Positions 28,018 to 37,399 of a stretch of 64,000 nucleotides of DNA are shown here, in pieces. Position numbers and translations under genes: made by a program. The stretch covers positions 1 to 64,000 of the forward strand of contig JAOTOL010001181.1 in assembly GCA_034440575.1 (NCBI GenBank), written 5' to 3'. Source of the stretch: Imbricaverruca yamaguchii. Its lineage: Eukaryota; Arthropoda; Thecostraca; Neoverrucidae. The notes beneath the pieces are model-generated. The model ran no database searches, had not been told where the DNA came from, and saw nothing but the letters and a program-made list of their open reading frames with translations. Position 1 is the stretch's first letter; every line of letters begins with the position of its first letter.

Positions 28018-28530
28018 GGCCGATTCTGCCTCTGTCGTCGGGCGGCGACGTATGGTACGGGAATGGTGTGTCGCACCCGGATCAGAGGCCGATTCTGCCT
28101 CTGTCGTCGGGCGGCGACGTATGGTACGGGAATGGTGTGTCGCACCCGGATCAGAGGCCGATTCTGCCTCTGTCGTCGGGCGGCGACGTATGGTACGGGA
28201 ATGGTGTGTCGCACCCGGATCAGAGGCCGATTCTGCCTCTGTCGTCGGGCGGCGACGTATGGTACGGAATGGTGTGTCGCACCCGGATCAGAGGCCGATT
28301 CTGCCTCTGTCGTCGGGTGGCGACGTATGGTACAGGAATGGTGTGTCGCACCCGGATCAGAGGCCGATTCTGCCTCTGTCGTCGGGCGGCGACGTAGGTA
28401 CGGAATGGTGTGTCGCACCCGGATCAGGATTGCTTTGTCGGGCGCAATTCGACCCGGATCAGAGGCCGATTCTGCCTCTGTCGTCGGGCGGCGACGTATG
28501 GTACGGGAATGGTGTGCCGCACCTGGAGCA
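28018..28530. repeat. 69-bp minisatellite, about 7 copies
   Basis: Units start at 28018, 28087, 28156, 28225, 28293, 28362 and 28463, each beginning GGCCGATTCTGCCTCTGTCG and containing CGTATGGTACGG and TCGCACCCGGATCAG. Two copies carry 1-bp deletions, and one is interrupted by about 32 bp (near 28430-28458). The 69-bp period is a multiple of three, so all frames stay open. The 150-216-codon frames are artefacts. Confidence 0.97.
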
Positions 28531-29179
28531 GCGCGAGAATGCAATGGTCAATTGTACCGAGTGTACACTCCGGCCCGTCGTGTTGCGTACTCAGGCACGG
28601 CAGCAGTGCTGCTAGTGCAGACGAATGTCTGACACAGGCACGCAGTCGTCCGCCGGCAGTAATCGACCGTTGGGTGCCTTGGGTGCTTCTGTATGTCAGT
28701 TTTAGTTTATTTAATGGTGTGGGGTTGTTCTGTTACAATATTGAGTGTCACCACTCGGACTTTGACATTCCACATAGGGTTGCAGTTGGTGTTCCCTGGT
28801 TTTGGAGTTGCTCCTCTTGCTGCATTTGTGGAGGCGTCTTTCAGCAGCAGTTGCGATATCTATTTTCTATGCGCTTATGTGTATATGTGCGCTTAAGATC
28901 CAGTATTGTGTACTACTAAGAAATAAAACGTTATATCTCGGTATCATTTTCTGTCCATTGATATTCAACGGACGGAGTACTGAGATGCGGCCTGAAACCT
29001 GAGCATGACAATGAGTGCGGCCGAAACAACCCGCCCGACCAGTCATCGCCCAGCCAGTACGGCTGACACAGCGGCCAGACCAGTCAGCCTTGCTGCTTGT
29101 CGCTCCTCACACGACACATACTGAGGCGTGGCGTGGTGGGACAGCCCGGCCGCCACGGACGGAAACCGGCTGGGCAGTG

Positions 29180-31024
29180 TCGCCACAGGGGGACCGGCTA
29201 GATAGTGTCACCCACATGGGTACAGGGGGACCGGCTAGATAGTGTCACACACATGGGTACAGGGGGGCCGGCTGAACAGTGTCGCCACATGGGTACAGGG
29301 GGACCGGCTGACAGTCTGTACAGGGGGACCGGCTGAACAGTGTCGCCACAGGGGGACCGGCTGGATAGTGTCACCCACATGGGTACAGGGGGACCGGCTG
29401 GACAGTGTCGCCACAGGTGTATAGGGGGGACCGGCTGGACAGTGTCGCCACAGGTGTATAGGGGGGACCGGCTGGACAGTGTCGCCACAGGTGTATAGGG
29501 GGGACCGGCTGAACAGTGTCGCCACAGATGTACAGGGGGGACCGGCTGGATAGTGTCACCCCCATGGGTACAGGGGGACCGGCTGGACAGTGTCGCCACA
29601 GATGTACAGGGGGACCGGCTGGATAGTGTCACCCACATGGGTACAGGGGGACCGGCTGGACAGTGTCGCCACAGGTGTATAGGGGGGACCGGCTGGACAG
29701 TGTCGCCACAGATGTACAGGGGGACCGGCTGAACAGTGTCGCCACAGATGTACAGGGGGACCGGCTGGACAGTGTCGCCACAGGTGTACAGGGGGGACCG
29801 GCTGGACAGTGTCGCCACAGATGTACAGGGGGACCGGCTGACAGTGTGCAGGGGGACCGGCTAGATAGTGTCACCCACATGGGTACAGGGGGGCCGGCTG
29901 AACAGTGTCGCCACAGATGTACAGGGGGACCGGCTGGATAGTGTCACCCACATGGGTACAGGGGGACCGGCTGGCAGTGTCGCCACAGGATGTACAGGGG
30001 GACCGGCTGGACAGTGTCGCCACAGATGTACAGGGGGACCGGCTGGACAGTGTCGCCACAGGTGTACAGGGGGGACCGGCTGGACAGTGTCGCCAGTGTC
30101 GCCACAGTGTACAGGGGGGACCGGCTGGACAGTGTCGCCACAGGTGTACAGGGGGGACCGGCTGGACAGTGTCGCCACAGGTGTACAGGGGGACCGGCTG
30201 GACAGTGTCGCCACAGATGTACAGGGGGGACCGGCTGGACAGTGTCGCCACAGATGTATCAGGGGGGACCGGCTGGACAGTTCGCCACAGATGTACAGGG
30301 GGACCGGCTGTGTCGCCACAGGTGTACAGGGGGACCGGCTGGACAGTGTCGCCACAGATGTACAGGGGGACCGGCTGGACAGTGTCGCCACAGATGTACA
30401 GGGGGACCGGCTGGACAGTGTCGCCACAGATGTACAAGAAGTGGTGTACAGGGGGACCGGCTGGACAGTGTCGCCACAGATGTACAGGGGGACCGGCTGG
30501 ACAGTGTCGCCACAGATGTACAGGGGGACCGGCTGGACAGTGTCGCCACAGGTGTACAGGGGGACCGGCTGAACAGTGTCGCCACAGGGGGACCGGCTGG
30601 ACAGTGTCGCCACAGGTGTATAGGGGGACCGGCTGGACAGTGTCGCCACAGATGTACAGGGGGACCGGCTGGATAGTGCCACCCACATGGGTACAGGGGG
30701 ACCGGCTGGGTAGTGTCGCCACAGATGTACAGGGGGACCGGCTGGACAGTGTCACCACAGATGTACAGGGGGACCGGCTGGACAGTGTCGCCACAGATGT
30801 ACAGGGGGACCGGCTGGACAGTGTCGCCACAGATGTACAGGGGGACCGGCTGGACAGTGTCGCCACAGATGTACAGGAGGACCGGCTGGATAGTGCCACC
30901 CACATGGGTACAGGGGGACCGGCTGGACAGTGTCGCCACAGATGTACAGGGGGACCGGCTGGACAGTGTCGCCACAGGTGTACAGGGGGACCGGCTAAAG
31001 TGTCGCCACAGGGGGACCGGCTGA
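29180..31024. repeat. 36-bp minisatellite, about 50 copies, two unit types
   Basis: Tandem units of GGGGGACCGGCTGGACAGTG followed either by TCGCCACAGATGTACA (common) or by TCACCCACATGGGTACA (rarer, scattered). Indels of one to four bases occur in the G run and at GATGTA. The long Gly/Thr/Cys or Pro/Ser/Cys frames on both strands (up to about 400 codons) result from the period of 36. Confidence 0.98.
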
Positions 31025-31775
31025 ACGATGTACGCGTGGGCCAGCGTGCTGTGGTGCGCATGAACGGCGTCACATTAGTGGTGGCTCAAAGAACCAAGCA
31101 GAGGGGGCTCAGATCGCCAGGCAGTGTGATCTCTGATAACGCGGAGGTAAGCGCCCAGTAGCCGAAAACACGTGCCAAGACGAGTGGAATGTATTCAAGC
31201 CAAAACGGCCACCCGTTTGAAACAGACTACAACGTGGAAATCACACGACTGATTGGCTTGCACACACATTGGTAGGTGTCGGTGACAGAGGTCCTGTCGA
31301 TGATAGACGCACTGTCGACCTGGGCAGTGCACGCGCCCGGGTTAGCCAGTCAGCACTGGACCGCTGTTACGCGACACGACGGTGGTGACTGGCCAATGGC
31401 GGAGTGCCTGTTCGGCTGCGGGGCACATCCTGGTGGTAACAATGCCACCCGTTCTCTGGTGGTCGCTGGGTTCAGGACGCGTCGCCAGCCGCTCATACCG
31501 ATTGGTCGCGGGCGAAGAATAGCGGCAGGTGGGATTACAGCCCATAACGTTTTGATTGACAGACGAGGAGCACATTCACGTTTGGACCACTCGTCCCCAG
31601 CAATACAACCAAAGATGATGACACCCGCCGCCTACCAACGTCTCACTCTGGCGGGAGAAATTGCTAGCTCTGGTTGATGGGTAACGAGCATTTCAATAGC
31701 ATACGGTATGCTGAAGATATTCAAACACATTGAGTTTAAGGCACAGCTGGTGTCGAACTTCCGATAGCTGTACCA
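31025..31775. other. Spacer with diverged SINE copy 2
   Basis: Contains CCGATTGGTCGCGG...AATAGCGGCAGGTGGGATT (about 31496-31540), a diverged match to the SINE at 6560-6800. The 133-codon frame at 31276-31677 overlaps it and is not credible. The last bases, 31768-31775 (CTGTACCA), form the target duplication of the adjoining transposon. Confidence 0.5.
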
Positions 31776-31824
31776 TAGGGCGTGTCATCGTCAGGCTGTT
31801 TGCATAACCCAGAGGTTGGGCCCC
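31776..31824 (+). repeat. Left terminal inverted repeat of the hAT-like element
   Basis: Begins TAGGGCGTGTC, ends AACCCAGAGGTTGGGCCCC, with a 10-base excess relative to the right end. Confidence 0.88.
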
Positions 31825-32589
31825 ATTTTTTTTAATGCCCTGAAATGTACCTAATATGATTGTGAAGGAAAAGTCGAGGAACAATAATTTTGAATCTTCC
31901 TATATAAAAACAAACGTCATTTTTACTTTTTATTACAATTTCGTGCTCAAACCGGATTAATTGGACATATAATGCACGTTTTGGAAGCAATTTATATATA
32001 ATCAGAAGCTGGTTCAATTCTGCGTCGGTCTGTGCTTTCAGACTCGAAATCGACGGCGTAGTTTCTGAAAAAGAAGTATTTGAGTGTCGGCGTGTCTGAA
32101 GATGACGTCCGCTCGGGGGCGTGGCGGCCCGGCCGGCCGCCACGGAAAAACCATTCTGAGTTTAAATACCGTAATGAAGGGAACACTACTCCGGATATGA
32201 ACGCTTCAGGAAGCTGACAGAAAACTGATGGATAGGGTATTACGGCCGTGATAGAAATTGATTCTCGGCACAAGCAAATCCACGTGGTTGGATCTCATGG
32301 GAAAATTCTGGGGGGGGCATTCTTGCCGAATATCAGCTGTTTGTGGTCTATCTTCTTCCCCCACTTGATGAGTTTACCCCACTCGATACTTTAAAAGACT
32401 ACCTGCTCTTAAAGCCAATCAGAAATCGAGAGACTGTAGGTGTGCCCCGTATTTCGTCACGTGCATGATGAGTTGACGTATGGGAAACCTCAACATTACC
32501 CAAGTCAGTAGATGTTTTCACTCTGTGGGGGCGGTTCGTGCCTCTCAGGTGTTTTGTTATCGTAATTAGTGAAGTTTTGCGCTTTAATA

Positions 32590-34479
32590 TGGCGACCAGG
32601 AGTCAAAGTGATCATTTTGTGTTAGGTCAGCCTATAGAATTAAAAAAGAAAAAAAAAACCCAAAAAAGAAAGAAAAAAAAAAAAAAAAAGAGGAAGGAGA
32701 GGCTGAAACAACAGACGACGCTGGTCAAGAGCAAACGTTCCTCCCCGCCGCCGATTTCCTCTTCTGACTCATCCTCTTCAAACTCTCGGAATCGGAAAGT
32801 GACGATAAAGAAGAGACTGCAATCATCTGCGACCGCAACACTTCCGTCTTGTACCAGGCTGCCCTAGCTGCAGACAGGTACGGTGTGTCAAACAGAGCTG
32901 CGGCAGCCATCATCAACGGGTTTCAGGTGGATATTAAACGTGTCACCGATGAAGATACTTCTCTGGTCGTCGATCCCAAAAAGATATGGCGTGCCAGGAA
33001 TATGGTTTGAAAAGAGACGGCAGTCAGCAGAATGAAGCTCTTTGATGATGAGAAATTGACAGCGATCTATTTCGATGGCCGAAAAGACAAGACGTGTGGA
33101 GAACGTGCCTGCAAACCAACGACAGAGGAACACGTCACAGTGCTGGCCGAACCCGGATCTCAGTACCTACAACATTTTACACCGCAGTCGGGCTGCTCGG
33201 CGGACTTATCTGTGGAGCTTGACGGTATTTGTCAAAAGTACGATGCTGAGATCAAAGTGGTAGGGTGCGATGGCACCAATGTAAACACAGGGCGACACGC
33301 AGGCGTCATACGGCGACTCGAGCTGCAATGGGACAGACCAGTACATTGGTTCATCTGTCAACTGCACGCGAATGAGCTGATACTGAGGCAGGTGTTTACC
33401 ACAACCGATGGTGTAACTGCTGGACCAAAGGCATTCACTGGACCAATTGGATAGGCAGCTGCAGACGATGTTTCGTCTGCACCAGTGACCGAGTACCGCG
33501 TAGTACCGGGACAAGTGCAGGAGATACCACCGCAGGTGGTCGACGAGCTCAGCACCGACCAACAGCTCCTGTACCATCCGTCGATGGCAGTGCAGACCGG
33601 CACAGTGTCTCCCGACATTGCAGCTAGAACGCCTGGGCCGCTGAACAACGCAAGGTACGGAAAAAAGTCATTCATCACTGTCCCATAGGTATCCAGATTA
33701 ACACGAGGGCTAAATTACGGATTTCTAAGAACTGCATTTTATTAATCATTGTCTGGTCGTATGTTATGGATGTAGTATCTTGTGTTCACAGGTGGCTTAC
33801 GCTGGCGTCACGGGTTCTCCCCCTCTACATAGCATCGCCGAAACCGACAAACAACATGGTGGACTTGGTAGGCTACATCGTGAATCACTATGTCCCAATG
33901 TGGTTCCACATCAGGAAGCACTTCTCCGCAACAGAGGGGCCAGGTAATGTTCTCCGCAGCCTGGAGCTGCTGAAGGAACTGCCGGGTCACATACAAGAAA
34001 TGATCCGCCCTGTGGTCAGCAGGAACAGCTACTGGGCCCATCCGGAGGCTGTCTTGTTGGCCATGTGTGCGGATCATAGCTCCGAAATTCGGTCGAAGGC
34101 TGTTACCGTAATAATGTCGTGCCGACAACGCCGTCGCCTGGACCGTGGAACGACAGAAGTGAGGCCATTCAAAGTTCCTGTCATAAACTTCTAAGCCGAG
34201 AACATCGGTGAGACGTCCAACCTGGAATATGGCAATGTGACCAAGCCACCCCTCACCATGCACCTAACTGATAAGAAGTTACAGGATCTGACAATAAAGC
34301 CCCCCAGTCTTCCGCCGTATCCTGTACATACTCAGGCAGTAGAGTTCATCGTGCAGGAGGTGACCAAGGCTTCAGTAAGCGTCGTTGGTGAGGAAGCCAG
34401 ACACCGATACATCTGCTCCAGGTTGCAGCATCGGAAAGCCCTGCCGAGCTTTGAGTACAAAAAACGATTTTCGTGGTGA
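32590..34479 (+). pseudogene. Transposase-like gene, spliced, interrupted by stops
   Basis: Coding signal: N-terminal basic/poly-Lys region from MATRSQSDHFVLGQP (32590), then in another frame SESESDDKEETAIICDR and ALAADRYGVSNRAAAAIING (to about 32935), AIYFDGRKDKT, VVGCDGTNVNTGRHAGVIRR and WFICQLHANEL (33032-33454). It continues to LSTDQQLLYH and NNAR, then after a 137-bp intron RWLTLASRVLPLY, HYVPMWFHIRKH, PVVSRNSYWAHPEAVLLA and HTQAVEFIVQEVTKAS, ending KKRFSW. In-frame stops occur at 33008 (TGA), 33452 (TAG) and 34192 (TAA), and one frame change lies near the poly-Lys tract. I recognise the family as recurrent unnamed proteins of invertebrate genomes. The two Asp motifs about 65 residues apart plus a CxxH about 29 residues later match the hAT RNase H-like layout. 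The third acidic residue is not assigned. Confidence 0.8.
33655..33791 (+). other. Intron in the transposase-like gene
   Basis: GCAAG/GTACGG at the left and TGTGTTCACAG/G at the right. Removing these 137 bases turns NNAR plus a stop-bound frame into NNARWLTLASRV, which matches the uninterrupted arrangement I recall for this protein family. Confidence 0.8.
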
Positions 34480-34958
34480 TACGGGAAAGATGGCATTAAA
34501 TGAATGACGGTATGAAAAAGGCACTAAGATCTGACCATCTGTGATAAATATGTGTCATGTTAAAACAACCGATTACGTGTCCGTTACTTTGTTGACCCCA
34601 CCCCTTTGAAAGTACAAACACACCCATTCTGCCCGGACTCCCCGCGCGGCGGGAGGGATTAGGACGGCGCCGCCTGCCGAGGGTGACTCGTTTGGAATTT
34701 TACGCAAATAACTCCCGAAACTTACCAACCGAATTCCATGAAATAAGAACCAGTTGACTAGGAATCGCTTGTGTTGTCGTTTTACATCTTTTTAAAAGAG
34801 GTTACAAGAGACAAGAGCAGACTTAAGCGAGCTAGAAGTGAATTGTTTTTAATTTGTGGTCAAATTGTTTACATTTTATGCGATAGGATTCAAAATAATT
34901 TTTTGAACAATTTTTTCCCCGTATTCTTCATTAGAATGGCCCTGGGCACGAAAATTGC

Positions 34959-34996
34959 GGGGCCCAACCTCTGGGTTTCTCTGACGACACGCCCTA
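34959..34996 (-). repeat. Right terminal inverted repeat of the hAT-like element
   Basis: Read on the minus strand it starts TAGGGCGTGTCGTCAG and reaches AACCCAGAGGTTGGGCCCC. The final base A at 34996 is followed by CTGTACAA, the second target duplication (34997-35004). Confidence 0.88.
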
Positions 34997-35364
34997 CTGT
35001 ACAATTCAGCTGGTCATGAGTGTTGCCGTGCTCTTACGGTGAGTTTAATTTGAGAAAGGGTTGTAACCTCAGTGAGCCTCCGTTTTTGTTTTGCTCCACG
35101 TGCGGTACGCCTACCCACGACATCACTCGGGCTAAACCGAAGTCAACACGGCACCCGCAGAAAGTCGCTGCCCGCCATCTCCACGACAACCAGGCGCCCA
35201 CACAGCAAATAAACATCAGCCCACACACGTAACTCAAGCGGGCGTCCAGCGCCGCAAGGCGCAACGCTGTATCATCGAACACCCAAACACACGGTACCGG
35301 TAACAATAACAATAATAGACTGCAACAATGCATAACTGTATCACTGTCGACGGTGCTTGTGCGT

Positions 35365-36330
35365 CGCACACGCGTGGCCGGCGTCAGCAGGCAGGAGGCA
35401 GAGGGGGACGCGCACCTCGCCAACAGAGGGAGCTCACACACGCGTGGCCGGCGTCAGCAGGCAGGAGGCAGAGGGGGACGCGCACTTCGCCAATTTCGTG
35501 GTCCTCCAGCAGAGGGAGCTCACAAACGCGTGGCCGGCGTCAGCAGGCAGGAGGCAGAGGGGGACGCGCACCTCGCCAACAGAGGGAGCTCACACACGCG
35601 TGGCCGACGTTAGCAAGCAGGAGGCAGAGGCACACCCACCCGCACCTCGCCAACACGTGGTCTTCCAGCATAGGGAGCTCGCACACGCGTGGCCGACGTC
35701 GGCAGGCAGGAGGCAAATGGGACGCGCACCTCGCCAACACGTGGTCCTCAGCCAACAGAGGGAGCTCACACGCGTGGCCGACGGGACGCACACCTCGCGG
35801 TCCTCCAACAGAGGGAGCTCACACGCGTGGCCGACGGGACGCACACCTCGCCAACACGTGGTCCTCCAACAGAGAGAGGGCACACGCGTGGCCGACGGGA
35901 CGCACACCTCGCCAACACGTGGTCCTCCAACAGAGGGGAGCTCACACGCGTGGCCGACGGGGCACCTCGCCAACACGTGGTCCCAACAGGAGCGTCGGCC
36001 GGCAGGACGCGCACCTCGCCAACACGTGGTCCTCCAACAGAGGGAGCTCACCGCGTGGGAGGGACGCGCACCTCGCCAACACGTGGTCCTCAGCCAACAG
36101 AGGGAGCTCACACGCGTGGCCGACGGGACGCACACCTCGCCAACACGTGGTCCTCCAACAGAGGGAGCTCACACGCGTGGCCGACGGGACGCGCACCTCG
36201 CCAACACGTGGTCCTCCAACAGAGGGAGCTCACACGCGTGGCCGACGGGACGCGCACCTCGCCAACACGTGGTCCTCCAACAGAGGGAGCTCACATGCGT
36301 GGCCGACGTCGGCAGGCAGGAAGCAGAGGG
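35365..36330. repeat. 61-bp minisatellite with longer older units at the left
   Basis: Right half: units of exactly 61 bp (starts at 36107, 36168, 36229 and on) made of CTCACACGCGTGGCCGACGG, GACGCGCACCTCGCCAACAC and GTGGTCCTCCAACAGAGGGAG. Left half: longer variants with GTCAGCAGGCAGGAGGCAGA and without the GTGGTCCTCC block. Indels vary. The Arg/Gln/Pro-rich frames up to 369 codons are artefacts. Confidence 0.96.
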
Positions 36331-37264
36331 GCTGCGCACCGCGCCAACACCTGGTGCTCCCGCAGAGACAGAGGCAGCACTGGACGCGGTCCGAACGGAC
36401 GAGGAACGGCGCCGCCGCCGAGACGTGACGGTGTGTCGGGCCACACGACGGCCGCGGCGGCAGTAAGGCACCAGGTTGGCTCTGTACAGTGTGCAGCGGG
36501 GCCGCCCCTAGCCGTCCGTGACGGACACCTGCGGCGAGAGGACGTACGGTGATCACTCTGACGCAAGCGGCCGGTCGCCCGACTCCACCCACTACCAACG
36601 GCGCTGGCGGCGCTCTTCAATAGAAACGCAAACGTCACCATGGTGGTCGTAATGCTCGCACACGCTGGTTAGCTGTTTGGGTTTTGGAGCACTTCGACAC
36701 GTTAATGATCATAAGTGGTAAAATTTCGCACAGGTTTTCCGAATCAAAGGGACTGGAATGTTTGAGGTTTGAGTGAACAACGCGATTTCATAATCGGTTA
36801 ATTATCACTCGGGCTTGTGAAGGTGCGAAACATCATTGAGGCTCGCTCGCAACTTGCTCCACGTGTAAATGTTGTACTACATGGTGTAAATGAGCGGGAC
36901 GTTAACGGAAGTTAGGATTCATATACATCTTGATCTGAGGAGCGAATATACTTTCCATACTATGTCTCAGGTGGAAGTCACTAAAAAATGGATATAGAGC
37001 TTTAGCAGGGTCAAACTCAATATTATCAATTACCCCCTGGCAAATAAATCGTTACGTTTAATTCCGCTCCATCTTCTGGTTACCCATGACGGGAGAGGTG
37101 TTCCGAACAAATGCACCGCGCTATCATCGCCGTCCTTTGTTCACCTACAGCGCCTGTGCTGAAAACTTGCTCCTCCGGCACCATCGAATCTGATCGCAAA
37201 TTACGCGAAACCATCCGGGAGGAAATTGGCCGGCTCCGTGAGCGGTACTGTCGGTGTCAGCACC
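36331..37264. other. No gene recognised
   Basis: GC-rich at first, then AT-rich from about 36650. The downstream exons of the minus-strand membrane protein should lie here or further left, but I could not fix one. Confidence 0.35.
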
Positions 37265-37270
37265 GCGTAC

Positions 37271-37399
37271 CTTGTCTCCCGGCGTCAGGGTGTAGCGCGG
37301 TCTGTTCCGAACAACCGTGCAGACCAGCATACACACGGCCATCACCACCAGAAACGCGCTGGTCACGCTCAGGTGCGCGTAGATCCGCTCTTGGTCCAT
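37271..37399 (-). CDS. Membrane-protein gene, exon Z (transmembrane helix)
   Basis: 43 codons, phase 0 at both ends: MDQERIYAHLSVTS, the hydrophobic helix AFLVVMAVCMLVCTVV and the stop-transfer tail RNRPRYTLTPGDK. If the donor at 37271 is not used, the frame runs about 40 codons further to a stop at 37145. Confidence 0.65.

Larger units (their letters stand above)
31776..34996 (+). mobile_element. hAT-like DNA transposon with unnamed-family transposase
   Basis: A 3221-bp element with TAGGGCGTGTC at its left end and the exact complement at its right end. Both ends continue into AACCCAGAGGTTGGGCCCC (left about 31806-31824, right complement about 34959-34978), with 10 extra bases in the left copy. 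Weaker inverted similarity extends to AATTTTGAATC about 110 bp in. Flanks are CTGTACCA and CTGTACAA, an 8-bp target duplication with 7 of 8 identical. 8-bp duplications and a YARNG start (here TAGGG) are established hAT signatures. It encloses the spliced transposase-like gene at 32590-34479. Probably inactive because of in-frame stops. Confidence 0.85.

Noticed and set aside
27930..28632. Frames of 155-216 codons on both strands
   Set aside because: Products of the 69-bp minisatellite.
28018..31024. CRISPR-like appearance of regular repeats
   Set aside because: The DNA is eukaryotic and the units are contiguous, with no unique spacers; these are minisatellites.
29198..31161. Long frames on both strands, up to about 418 codons (GGPAGQCRHRCT-like, SSRSPCTSVATL-like)
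   Set aside because: Products of a 36-bp minisatellite; repetitive in every frame, so not evidence of protein.
33808..34263. 151-codon minus-strand frame
   Set aside because: Antisense to the second exon of the transposase-like gene; no motif of its own.
35328..36641. Arg/Gln/Pro-rich frames of 280-370 codons
   Set aside because: Products of the 61-bp minisatellite.
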